Source: CAIKZZ01 sp036742455
GTDB lineage: Bacteria > Pseudomonadota > Gammaproteobacteria > Steroidobacterales > Steroidobacteraceae
DNA: 43,276 nt
Direction: 5' to 3'
NCBI GenBank assembly: GCA_036742455.1
Contig: DAINQU010000024.1
Location: forward strand, 1 to 43,276
Below are positions 14,998 to 24,300 of this stretch, in pieces. The translations under genes and the position numbers were made by a program. Each line of letters opens with the position of its first letter. Position 1 is the stretch's first letter. The notes beneath the pieces were generated by a model. That model did no database searches. It was given only the letters and a program-made list of their open reading frames with translations, and was not told the origin of the DNA.

Positions 14998-16068
14998 ATG
15001 CGCACACCTTACGCACTCGCCGCTGCGGGCTGCCTCGTCGTCCTCTCGTGGGGCGCACAGGCGGCCTCAGCCAAAGACAGCCCTGACCCGGTCGCGGCGC
15101 TCGTCGACGGGCACGTCATCACGGTGGCGGAGGTTGAAGCCAAAGCCAAAGACGATTTGGCGCGCGAGAACGCGAACTATGCCGAAGCGCAGCGACGCGC
15201 GGCCAACGCGCATCGCGCAACCCTGCAAGCCCTGCGCGAAGCGACGCTTGAAGGCATGATTCGCGAGCGCGCCTTAGCGGCCGAAGCCTCTGCGACGGGT
15301 AAGTCCGCCGATGACATCGTCGCCTCTTTCGCGGCGCACGACCCGACCGACGAGGAAATGCGCGCGTACTACAAAGCGAACGCGACGCCGAGCGCCCCAC
15401 CGTACGATCAGGTGGTTGGCGTCATACACGAGCGGCTGCTGGCCCAGGCACGTGAACAGGCTGAGGCAGAACTGGTTCGGTCGTTGCGCGCCCATCATCC
15501 GGTTGAGTGGCGTCTCGCGCGGGAGCGCTTAGAAGTCGCCGCCGCGGGCCCGAGCCGCGGGCCTGCCGACGCGCCGGTGACCTTGGTTGAATTCGCGGAT
15601 TTTCAGTGCCCGTACTGTGGGCGACTGGAAGCGGTGTTAAAGCCGGTGCTGGCGCGGTACCCCACGACCGTGAAGTTCGTCTATCGACAGTTGCCCATTC
15701 CGCAATTGCATCCGAATGCGTTGCTGGCGGCGCAGGCGAGCGTGTGCGCGGAGCAGCAGGGCCAGTTTTGGCCGGTGCACGACGCCCTGTTTGAGCTGTT
15801 TCTCGGTAAGGGCACGCTCGACGCGACCACCCTGCCGGCGATCGGCGAAGCAGCCGGCCTGGACTCGACGGCGTTCCAGGCCTGCTTGGCGTCGGGCAAG
15901 GCCGATGCGGTGATCTCACGGGATACGACCGATGCGGATCAGATCGGCGTCGAAGGAACCCCGGCGCTCTTCGTGAACGGTCGTCCGCTGCGCGGCGTCG
16001 TGAGCGAAGACACCCTTCGGGATGCGATTGACGAGGAGTTGGCGCGCGTGTCGCGCACACGCGGATGA
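14998..16068 (+). CDS. Periplasmic SurA-like / DsbA-like fusion (thiol oxidoreductase with chaperone N-domain)
   Basis: A 356-residue exported protein. A signal peptide ends near AQA-AS. Residues 30 to about 160 resemble the N-terminal chaperone region of SurA/PpiC-type foldases (VAALVDGHVITVAEVEAKAK, LEGMIRERALAAEA), but no parvulin isomerase domain follows. Residues 180-350 are a thioredoxin-fold domain of the DsbA/DsbG type: PADAPVTLVEFADFQCPYC with active site C204-P-Y-C207, the later QLPIPQLHPNALLAAQA segment, and the cis-proline loop GVEGTPALFVNGRPL. Likely activity is thiol oxidation or isomerisation of client proteins during export. Its stop overlaps the start of the GT41 gene (ATGA, 16065-16068). 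Likely clients are the cysteine-paired exoproteins of this locus (inference). Confidence 0.85.
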   Translation: MRTPYALAAAGCLVVLSWGAQAASAKDSPDPVAALVDGHVITVAEVEAKAKDDLARENANYAEAQRRAANAHRATLQALREATLEGMIRERALAAEASATGKSADDIVASFAAHDPTDEEMRAYYKANATPSAPPYDQVVGVIHERLLAQAREQAEAELVRSLRAHHPVEWRLARERLEVAAAGPSRGPADAPVTLVEFADFQCPYCGRLEAVLKPVLARYPTTVKFVYRQLPIPQLHPNALLAAQASVCAEQQGQFWPVHDALFELFLGKGTLDATTLPAIGEAAGLDSTAFQACLASGKADAVISRDTTDADQIGVEGTPALFVNGRPLRGVVSEDTLRDAIDEELARVSRTRG

Positions 16069-18488
16069 GCGAACGGTCCTCGACGCTGCTGAATGAAGCC
16101 GCGGCGGCTGAAGCGCGCCGCGATCTTGAGCAAGCCCATGCGCTGTACGTCGCCGCGTTGGCGGAGGACGCATTGGATCTTCGTGCGCTGGTGCGGCTTG
16201 CGGCGCTGGAGTTGGCTCTCGGTCGGCCGGCGGATGCGGCGCAGCGCTATGCGGCGGCGGGCCGGCTGCGCCCCGACGTCGCGCCCTTGGCCTACAACGA
16301 GGCGCTGGCGTGGATTTCCGCGCAATCGGCAGACTCCGCGCTCACGGCATTGTCGCGGGCGCTCACCATCGATCCCCGCTATGTCGAGGCGCATTTGGCG
16401 CGGGCGGCAACGCTGCGCGCACTCGGGCGCCATGCCGAGGTGGTCGACCACAGTCAGGCAGCCGTTGCGTTGGGTGTGGATTCGGCGGCGCTCGCCGCGG
16501 AGCACGGGCTCGCGCTCGCCGCGTTGGGACAGCACGAAGCCGCGATTCGGCGCTTTGGCGATTCGGTACGGCTCGGCGGCGACGTGTACGAAATGCGTTT
16601 TCAGTCAGGCTGTTCGGAGTTGGCGCTCGACAATGCGAAAGCGGCACTGGCCGCCTTCGACGGTGCGCTCGCTGGCCGTCCGGATTGGGTCGAAGCCGCG
16701 GCGAATCGTGCCATTGCCTTGAACGGCTTGTCTCGGCACGAGGAAGCACTCGCGACCTGCGACGCCTGGCTTAAGCGCGGCCCGCGGGTGGATCTCCTGC
16801 GTACCATGGGACGGTCCTTGCAGGCGCTGCATCGCTACGACGAGGCGGTGGACCGCCTGCGTGCAGCGATTGAGTTGGACCCCAATGATCACGAGTCCTG
16901 GGAAGCACTTGCGACCGTCTATTCCGAGGCGAACGTCTCGGGGCCGTTGCTGCTGCACTGTGTCAACGAAGCGCTGCGAACGTGGGTTGGCGGCACGCCG
17001 GGGCGCGACGCGGGTCGAGTTCGCCTGCTCTCCATTCGCGTCGGTGCACTGTACGCCGTCATGGACATGGACGAAGCGGAGCGCACCGTCGACGAACTCG
17101 TCGCGTTGGCCTCGGATTTCCCGCTGGCACTGGGGCATCAAGCGTTCTCGCACAGTGCGAATTTGGATTGGGCCGGCTTCGCCGAACGGCGCGAACGGCT
17201 GATCGACGGCGTTCGCGCAAATCTCCCCGTCACAACGCCGTTCCAGTTCTTGCCGCAGTGCGACGATGGCGCCTTGCAGCGTCAGTGCGCGGAATACTAC
17301 ATGGCGTTGGTGCACCCCACACCGCCGCCGCTGGCACACCCCACAGACCCGGCGCACGGCAAAATTCGTCTCGGCTATTTGTCCGCAGACTTCCGGGATC
17401 ACCCGGTCGCGCACCTGCTGGCGGCAACGTTGGAGGCGCACGATCGCGAGCGGTTTGAGGTATACGCGTTCAGTTCGCATCTGGTGAACGACGCGGACCC
17501 CACGACGGTGCGCATCAAGCAGGCGGTGGATCACTTTGAGTTGCTGTCGGCGATGTCGAACGAGGAGGCGGCACGTCGGATACATGCCGCCGGCATCGAC
17601 ATTTTGGTCGAGCTCAACGGTCTCACCGCCGGCGAGCGGCCCGGCATCGCCGCTGCCCGCCCCGCGCCGGTGCAGGTCAATTTTCTGGGCTACCCCGGTA
17701 CGGTGGGAGCGGCCTATTTGGATTACATCGTCGCCGACGCCGACGTGATTCCGCCGGGCACCGAGAGCCACTACACCGAGCAGGTCGTGCGCATCCCGGC
17801 GCCGTTCCTACCACCCGGTGACGCGCGCGAGCGCGGTCCGTCGCCGGGTCGGCGTGCCTTAGGGCTACCGGAGGATGCGTTGGTGTTGGCTGCCTTTCAC
17901 AGCGGCTTCAAGCTCTCGCCGGAACTGTACGCCGTCTGGATGCGCCTGCTCACGGCCGCACCGCGGGCCGTTCTGTGGATGAGTGTGGGCTCGGAGCGCG
18001 CGCGGCAGCGCGTGCGGACGGCGGCACGGCACGCCGGCGTTGATCCGGATCGGATTGTGTTTGCCGAGCGCATCCCGTCACGGTCAGAGCATCTCGCTCG
18101 GTTAGGGGAAGCCGACCTCTTGTTGGACACGCTGACGTACAATTCGCACTCGTCGGCGCTGGACGCGCTGTGGTGCGGCGTCCCCATATTAACGGCGCGC
18201 GGGAACGCGTTCGCGAGCCGCGTCTGCGGGTCTCTGTTAGATCGGATCGGCCTGCCCGAACTGGTCGCCGACTCACTCGACGACTACGCGCGGCGCGGAT
18301 TGGCGCTCGTCGAGAACCCGGAGAAATTAGTTGCCTTGCGCGAGTCGGTACGCCTCGGGGTCGAGGCGAACCAACTCTTTGACTGCGTGCGTCAGACGCG
18401 TCGCCTCGAAGCCGCCTTCGAGGGGATGCACCAACGCCGCCTGCGCGGCGAATCGGCTTCGAGCTTTGACATCACCGATCCCGTCTAG
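16065..18488 (+). CDS. TPR-containing GT41 glycosyltransferase (O-GlcNAc transferase/SPINDLY-like), copy 1
   Basis: Cytoplasmic protein glycosyltransferase of 807 residues. Residues 1 to about 300 are tetratricopeptide repeats (ALDLRALVRLAALELALGRP, EALATCDAWLKRGPRVDLL, DEAVDRLRAAIELDPND). The catalytic half begins near residue 430 with KIRLGYLSADFRDHPVAHLL. Family landmarks are VQVNFLGYPGTVGAAYLDYI, FHSGFKLSPELYAVWMRLL (K616, equivalent to the UDP-contacting lysine), and LDTLTYNSHSSALDALWCG, with H695 and D700 matching the nucleotide-binding loop. There is no signal peptide. GT41 enzymes use UDP-sugars on Ser/Thr (OGT) or Asn (HMW1C). It is the last gene of the porin run and converges on the TonB/ExbD/ExbB/TpsA/TpsB operon; the nearby giant exoprotein is the obvious candidate acceptor (inference). 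Confidence 0.92.
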   Translation: MSERSSTLLNEAAAAEARRDLEQAHALYVAALAEDALDLRALVRLAALELALGRPADAAQRYAAAGRLRPDVAPLAYNEALAWISAQSADSALTALSRALTIDPRYVEAHLARAATLRALGRHAEVVDHSQAAVALGVDSAALAAEHGLALAALGQHEAAIRRFGDSVRLGGDVYEMRFQSGCSELALDNAKAALAAFDGALAGRPDWVEAAANRAIALNGLSRHEEALATCDAWLKRGPRVDLLRTMGRSLQALHRYDEAVDRLRAAIELDPNDHESWEALATVYSEANVSGPLLLHCVNEALRTWVGGTPGRDAGRVRLLSIRVGALYAVMDMDEAERTVDELVALASDFPLALGHQAFSHSANLDWAGFAERRERLIDGVRANLPVTTPFQFLPQCDDGALQRQCAEYYMALVHPTPPPLAHPTDPAHGKIRLGYLSADFRDHPVAHLLAATLEAHDRERFEVYAFSSHLVNDADPTTVRIKQAVDHFELLSAMSNEEAARRIHAAGIDILVELNGLTAGERPGIAAARPAPVQVNFLGYPGTVGAAYLDYIVADADVIPPGTESHYTEQVVRIPAPFLPPGDARERGPSPGRRALGLPEDALVLAAFHSGFKLSPELYAVWMRLLTAAPRAVLWMSVGSERARQRVRTAARHAGVDPDRIVFAERIPSRSEHLARLGEADLLLDTLTYNSHSSALDALWCGVPILTARGNAFASRVCGSLLDRIGLPELVADSLDDYARRGLALVENPEKLVALRESVRLGVEANQLFDCVRQTRRLEAAFEGMHQRRLRGESASSFDITDPV

Positions 18489-18504
18489 GCTTATAGCCTA
18501 GACG
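18482..18504. terminator. Bidirectional hairpin shared by two convergent genes
   Basis: Perfect 9-bp stem (CGTCTAGGC and its complement) with loop TTATA. The plus-strand GT41 stop TAG (18486-18488) lies in the left arm and the minus-strand tonB stop (18491-18493) lies in the loop, so the two genes end inside one hairpin. There is no strong U-tract on either side, so efficiency is uncertain, but position and symmetry suit a shared terminator. Confidence 0.6.
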
Positions 18505-19138
18505 AGACCTTTAACTTCACCTGCGCTGGCATCTCGCGCGGGCGTTCCTCTCGCAGACGACCGAGCTTCGCGATCGTTCGCTCTATGAGCGCATCGATGT
18601 CCTTGCTGCCCGTGGACGAGAGCAAGTGGGCATCCAGCACGGTCCCGTCGACCCCAACGTGTACGGTGACCATGACGGAATAGCGGCGCGTCCGCAGGTC
18701 CTTTTCCGTCGCTAAGCGATCGTTGATCGCGTCGCGCAGGATTTGCGTGTACCAACCGAAAATGGCGCCGCCGGTGCCGGCGATATCGCGACCGCCCTTG
18801 CGCGCGACCAAGCCGAACGCATCACCGCCCGAACCGCCGTCGGAATCCAATCCTAAAGGGCCAGCCTGAGCCTGGCTGTTGTCCGGAGACGGCTCCGGTT
18901 CATTTTGCGGGAGCGGCTCCTGCTCATGGTCGGGCGGCGGCGGGGGCGGTGGCGGCTGATTCTCCGGCGGTGGCGGGGGCGGACGAACGATCTGTACGTT
19001 TTGGACTTCACGCGGCTTCTTCTGCGCCGGGGCCATCAGAATCGCGCGGACCGCCCAGCCCACCAGTAATAGCAGCACGACACCGATCACGATGCCGACG
19101 ATTACCGGGGTGGGCGGCTTTTGACGCGGCGTGCTCAT
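18491..19138 (-). CDS. TonB-like energy transducer
   Basis: Inner-membrane-anchored periplasmic protein of 215 residues. A short cytoplasmic N-terminus is followed by one membrane span (VIVGIVIGVVLLLLVGWAV, about residues 12-30). A proline-rich spacer comes next, with runs such as RPPPPPPENQPPPPPPPP and then QEPLPQNEPEPSP. A C-terminal TonB/TolA-type domain follows from about residue 125 (GWYTQILRDAINDRL, RRYSVMVTVHVGVDGTVLDA, STGSKDIDALIERTI). With ExbB and ExbD it should pass proton-motive energy to an outer-membrane partner. No TonB-dependent receptor lies in the window, so the partner may be unconventional. It starts 4 bp after the exbD stop and is last in the tps operon. Confidence 0.88.
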   Translation of the reverse strand: MSTPRQKPPTPVIVGIVIGVVLLLLVGWAVRAILMAPAQKKPREVQNVQIVRPPPPPPENQPPPPPPPPDHEQEPLPQNEPEPSPDNSQAQAGPLGLDSDGGSGGDAFGLVARKGGRDIAGTGGAIFGWYTQILRDAINDRLATEKDLRTRRYSVMVTVHVGVDGTVLDAHLLSSTGSKDIDALIERTIAKLGRLREERPREMPAQVKLKVSSRL

Positions 19139-19142
19139 GCGC

Positions 19143-19556
19143 TTACTTCACCACGCGCTGCGTCACGAGGCCCAATTGGCTGATCTCAAGGCGGTTTACC
19201 AGATCCAACACGTCGATGACGCGCTGGTACTGGAGTCCAGAGTCCGCCTTGATGATGACCGGCAGGTTGGGGTTGACGCCCTTGTACTGACGCAGAAGCG
19301 ATTCCAGTTGCGGCAGACTGACCGGGAACGTATCCAAGAAGATCGTTCCGTCCGCCGTGATGGTGATCGCTTTGGTCTGCGGTTTCGCGAGCGTGGGGGC
19401 CTGGCTCGCTTTCGGCAGATTGACCTTAATACCTTGCACCGTCGCCGTGCACATGATGATGAAGATCACCATGAGCACGTACGCGAGGTCCAACATCGGG
19501 GTGATGTTGATATCGTCGTAGACGTCTTTGTCGCCGCTATCGATAGAACCGGCCAT
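19143..19556 (-). CDS. exbD: ExbD/TolR family proton-channel subunit
   Basis: Partner of ExbB in the inner-membrane proton channel that energises TonB. The protein has 137 residues. A cytoplasmic N-terminus leads into DINITPMLDLAYVLMVIFIIM, a single span whose aspartate (D23, in MLDLAYVL) is the conserved proton-carrying residue. The periplasmic domain ends with the usual NLPVIIKADSGLQYQRVIDVLDLVNR. It is a normal length for ExbD. It lies 17 bp after the exbB-like gene and 4 bp before tonB, indicating one complex encoded as a block. Confidence 0.94.
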   Translation of the reverse strand: MAGSIDSGDKDVYDDINITPMLDLAYVLMVIFIIMCTATVQGIKVNLPKASQAPTLAKPQTKAITITADGTIFLDTFPVSLPQLESLLRQYKGVNPNLPVIIKADSGLQYQRVIDVLDLVNRLEISQLGLVTQRVVK

Positions 19557-19573
19557 GTCGTATTACTCCCGGC

Positions 19574-21298
19574 TCAGGAAAACTGTTCGGCGATACGCGT
19601 CACGACTTCGTCGGTGAACACGCGGTTTTCGGTCGTCACGGACTTGATACGCGTGTTCAACCAGTTGTAGCCGAACAAGCAGGGAATCGCGACGAGCAGA
19701 CCGGCAACGGTCGCAGCGAGTGCGGCGGCGGTGCCCGGAGCGATCGCATTGACGTTGACGTCGCCGGACGCGGCGATGGCAGCGAAGGTGATCATGACGC
19801 CGATCACGGTGCCAAGGAGGCCGAGGAATGGGCCGCCCGAGATGGCGATGGTCAGGAGCACCATGCGGGCCGACAGCTTCTGCTGAATACGCGCCTGAGC
19901 CGCGTCCATCGAGGCGCGGATCGCTTCGATCATCGGCTCGGAGATCATCGTGCCCGCCGGCGCATGGTGCGGCACGCGCTTGTACAACTCCTTGGCACCG
20001 ATGTCGTACAACTCACGCAAGGTGCTGGCCTTAAAGGCCGCATCGTCCGTGTTGTCGATCCCGGTGATGTCGGTCGCCTCGGCATAGGTCTTGCGGAACG
20101 CCGCATTGGCCTTCTCGACGGAGCCGAGCAGCACGGCCTTCATGACCATCACGACGATCGCGCAGGCCAGCATGAACATGCACAAGCCGATCACGAACCA
20201 ACCGTCCGCGGTCAGGTTCTTGGCGATGGTGACAAAGTACGAACCGCCGCCGGACTCTTTTTGGCCGTCAGCACCGTAGCCGACGAACCCACCGTCGAGG
20301 CCACCCTTGGCCATGGCCTTAACCCACTCCGCGGCACGCGGGGCTTTAGAGAGACCCACTTCATCGATTTCGCCGGCGAACGGCCGCGCACCGCTGGCGT
20401 CTGCACCGATCGTGACGACGCCGTTCAGATCGGGGATGGGCGTGTTGGCTTTGCCCGCCTCGACGCCGTCCACATAGAGCAGGAGTTGACCGCCGACGGC
20501 GGTGGCGGCGAGGAAGTGCCACTCGCCGACCGGCAGGTCCGCCGTCGCGGAGACCGTCGCCGTCCCGGTTTGTGCATAGGGCTTCGTGCCGTTCACGCCA
20601 AGGACGAAGGCTTTCGCACCGTCCGTTGCGGCAACCACCGCGGCGTTCGGCTGCGCCGTGTCGATCTTGACCCACGCCGTCGCCGTATAGCCCTTCGATC
20701 CCGTCAGTGCGAGGGCCGGCGCAGGGCCGACCTTCACCGACCGGCCTGCACCGGTCGAAATGCCCGCACCCGCGAACGACGCCGGAACCGCGGTCGCGGT
20801 CGAGGCGGTGGCATTGTTGTGGTAGCCGGTCGCGTCTTCCGGCAACCCATCGCCCCCGAAGTGCAGCGCGAGCACTTGGTCGGCATCGTACGTGCCCGGA
20901 ATGTCGCCGCCGTTCGGGGCGTCCGAGTTGCCGTAGTACAGGAACGCTTTGCCTTGCTTGCCGCCGGCGATCTTCGGCAGTCGCACCCAAATGAAGGCCA
21001 TCTGCGATTGCGGGTCGTACTTTTCGACGTGGTACTTCAGTGGCGTCTTGTCGTCGTCGGCGATGACCCGCAGGTCGGTACCGTCCGGCTTGGTATCGCC
21101 GAAGTACGAAAAGTTTGCCGTCGAGAGGCGCAGTAGAACCGGCGCATCACCCACACCGGCGGCGATGTCGGCACCCGTCGGGGCGAGGTCGAAGGTCAGT
21201 TCTTTGCGGAACTTCCAGTCGTTGCTCCACCACGAGGCGGCGGCAAGCCCCGGCATCAGAGCAAGACCAATGGCGATGGCGCTAATCAGTTTTTTCAT
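19574..21298 (-). CDS. ExbB/TolQ-type proton channel with N-terminal periplasmic DUF2341 and LamG-like domains
   Basis: A 574-residue fusion, more than twice the size of a plain ExbB. A signal sequence (residues 1-21) is followed by a DUF2341-like region, about 23-125 (SWWSNDWKFRKELTFDL, KAFLYYGNSDAP). A LamG/concanavalin-like domain spans about 140-330 (LALHFGGDGLPEDATGYHN, YTATAWVKIDT, EWHFLAATAVGGQLLLYVDG, AGEIDEVGLSKAPR). The ExbB part starts with a membrane span at 367-391. It continues with the cytoplasmic loop and two spans in ISGGPFLGLLGTVIGVMITF and APGTAAALAATVAGLLVAIP, carrying the conserved polar and proline positions. The lectin-like head would sit in the periplasm, perhaps contacting glycan or a glycosylated client (inference). 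It lies 70 bp after tpsA. Confidence 0.9.
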   Translation of the reverse strand: MKKLISAIAIGLALMPGLAAASWWSNDWKFRKELTFDLAPTGADIAAGVGDAPVLLRLSTANFSYFGDTKPDGTDLRVIADDDKTPLKYHVEKYDPQSQMAFIWVRLPKIAGGKQGKAFLYYGNSDAPNGGDIPGTYDADQVLALHFGGDGLPEDATGYHNNATASTATAVPASFAGAGISTGAGRSVKVGPAPALALTGSKGYTATAWVKIDTAQPNAAVVAATDGAKAFVLGVNGTKPYAQTGTATVSATADLPVGEWHFLAATAVGGQLLLYVDGVEAGKANTPIPDLNGVVTIGADASGARPFAGEIDEVGLSKAPRAAEWVKAMAKGGLDGGFVGYGADGQKESGGGSYFVTIAKNLTADGWFVIGLCMFMLACAIVVMVMKAVLLGSVEKANAAFRKTYAEATDITGIDNTDDAAFKASTLRELYDIGAKELYKRVPHHAPAGTMISEPMIEAIRASMDAAQARIQQKLSARMVLLTIAISGGPFLGLLGTVIGVMITFAAIAASGDVNVNAIAPGTAAALAATVAGLLVAIPCLFGYNWLNTRIKSVTTENRVFTDEVVTRIAEQFS

Positions 21299-21368
21299 CG
21301 TGGTTCCTCGAATCTCGCGGCCTTCCCTGCGGTAGGCCCTCAGTGGGGTTTGGGTCCTGGGGACGGGT

Positions 21369-24300
21369 TCAATGCTTCTGGCGGCGCAAACACTCGGCGT
21401 CGTCTTGCTTGCAGTCGTCTTCGCCTAAACTGACGACAGCGACGTCGAGCAGGCCGACCGGCAAGTCGGTGACTTGGGATTTTTGGGCCCGCTCACTGCT
21501 GTCGGTCGATGCGGTCGCGCCGCTTGACGCCGCGGCTCCCGTGCTGGATGCGCCCGAGAAGCCGGCGCCAACGCCGGTGACCGCAACGGGGACACCGACC
21601 GAGGTGCCGCTGAAGCTGATGTTGTTGGCACCGAGCACCGCGGTTGCGCCGATCGTGATGTTGCCGGCGACGATGCCGGCGTCGTTCGCGTTCACCACAC
21701 CGTGTGGGGCGAAGAGGTCGACATCGCCCGGCGTGACGCCACTGGTTGTCGCCAACGCCTGGATGCCCGACCCGGTGAGCGCGGCCGGGAACACCTGCGT
21801 GACTTGGCCGTTGGCATTGACGGTAATCACCGGAGGCGGCGCGGAGATTGCCGTCTTCGCGCCACGACCGGCGTCGATGTCGGCGGTGGTGGACCAGATC
21901 AGAATGTTGCCGCCGTCGGCCGCGAAGATGCGTGACTGGTTCACTTGCACGTCGGTGTTGGCGACGAGCGCCACGTTGCCGCTGTTCTCGGCGACGATGC
22001 CGAGCTCGGAGGGGTCTTTGTAGACACCGAAGGACGACGGCGCAGCCGCCAAGCCCACGTTGATCTGCCCGCCCGGGGCCAGCAGGTCAATGTCACCGCC
22101 TTGCAGCGTGTACACCCGGCTGAAGTAGAGCAGCAAATCGCCCGCGTACGTGGAGGTCGCCGTGCCTTGCTGGGTGTCGGCGCCGGGGAACAGCGTCGTC
22201 AGAGCGGTAAAGGCGCGCGAGTAATCGTTGTGTGTTTTGCCCGGCGCGGCCGCAATGCGGCCACCGTCGCGGAGCTCGGACACAAAGATCTGTTCGACCA
22301 GCCCTAACTGTTGCGTCGGGTTCAGGGTGGCGTATGCGGCCAGTGCGGCGGCTTTATCCGCCGGCTGGGTGCCCGTCAGTTGGGCGATGTAGCCGATCAG
22401 CCACGCACCGTACGCAGTGCCCGGCGACGACGCGGTCAGCCCATACTGCTGCGACGCGGTCATCGCCAAGTAGTCCGCGAGCGCGGTCTGCGCATCCGGC
22501 AGGCTCGGCAACTTCAGCGTGTCCGCAACGAACGTTTCGAGCGCGGTGGCGTCGAAGGTCGTGTTCGCGACATACGTGTTGAAGAATTGCGCGGCTTGCA
22601 TCTGGCTGCCGACACCGGCGAGTACCGACAGGTTCGCACCGCCGGTGGGTAACGCGCTGTTCGACAAGTTACCCGACGTGGTGATACCGCCCGACGTACC
22701 GAGGTCCACGGTGTGTCCGGCGATCACGACCAGCGCGCCGGGGCCGGCGACATCGATCGTGCGCTCGTTCGGGTTCAAAAGGCCGTTCGCCGGACTACGG
22801 CTCAATCCGTAGGTGATGTCGTGGCCGGCTTGCACGAGGTCCACACTGCCCGCGTCTAGGTTTTGCGCGGCAAGGCCGAGATCGATGATGTCGTGGCCGG
22901 CAATCACGTTGATCGGCTTCGCGCTCTGGATCGACACGTGGCTCGCGGTATCGCCGGGCTGCATCGTCAGATCGCCCTTGAGTGCGACGACCAGGTTCGG
23001 CACCGGATCTGCCACACCTTGCGCATCGATGTGGGTGGGCGTCGGCGCGTGTTCCAGCGGCAGGTACGCGTTCGCCGTGTCGAGGATTTGATAATAGTAG
23101 GTCGACGTCGCTGGCGATTCCGGTGTGCCGAGCAACGCCGGCGCCATATCGGACTGCAGTATGTCGATGAAACTCTGTCCGTACGGCGTGGCAATGTTGA
23201 TGTTCTGGGCCGCGAGCACGTCGAACGTACCGCGCGTCGACGGCATCAGATCCATACTGCCCTGCACATTGACGGAGCCGGACAACGCCACCGCATCCAC
23301 GTTCGGCGGGTAGGCGCGCAACGCCGGTCCCCAATACGTTGCCAAGTAACTCGCGGCGCCGATGGGCAAGTTGATCGACCCGAACGCAATCGGATCCGCC
23401 GGCTGCGTCGCGTTTTCGAGCGTGACATCGCCGCCGGCAGCGACCAGTTGCACCGAACCGGTATCCCCGTAGGTGGAGTAGAACTCCTGACCCGGGTCAT
23501 AGAGTTGCAACGACGAACGCGGCAACAGCGTGGGATTGACCACCGTGTCGATCGTCAAATTTTGATGCGCCGACACGTCCAGCGTGCCGCTGCCCAGCGC
23601 CAACACCGGCGCGTGGGGGGCGATCGGCTGTAAGAAGCCCTGCAAGAAGACGTACAGCCACGAGCCGTCGCGCAAACTGCCCCCGGCCGTGATGTCGCCA
23701 CCGATCCCCATCGCAAGGTAAGAGCCGCCCGCGATGTCGCGACCGGCGCGCACGTCCAGAAGCCCGGACGCGAGCTGCACCGTCTGCGTGCCCGCCGCGG
23801 TCCCGTCGCCCACGGGCATACCGATCGAGGGAACGTTCGCACCGACGTCGAGGAGGTCGCGACCGGCCGTGATCTTGAGATCGCCGCCGCCGAGCGCACC
23901 GAAACCCTGTTCGAACAAGCCGAAGTTCACCGACCAAGCGCTCGGGTTGTAACCCGACGGAGAAGAGGCATTCGTACCGGCACGCCACAACCAGTCGGTG
24001 TAGAGCTGATCGGACGGAGCGCCCACGACGTCGCGGCCGGCGCTCACCGACACGTTGCCGCCACCGGTGGGGAACGCCAATCCTTGGAAGTTCGACTCGG
24101 GGTCGGCGACGGAGAGGCCCTGCGGATCGGCCACGCCCGCGGTGTAGACCACCGAGGCCTGATTGCCTAAGACCACGTCGCGGCCGGCGGCGATATCGAT
24201 GAAACCGGTCCCGGTGCGTACCACCGTCGGGCCGCAGATCGGATTGCAGAGTCCGTACGGATTATTGGGATCCAACGGTAAGCCCGGAGCGACGGTCACG

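Noticed and set aside
21369..22300. CDI/CdiA-type toxin domain at the TpsA C-terminus
   Set aside because: No VENN-like motif, no change in composition and no small immunity gene downstream; the next gene is the ExbB fusion.
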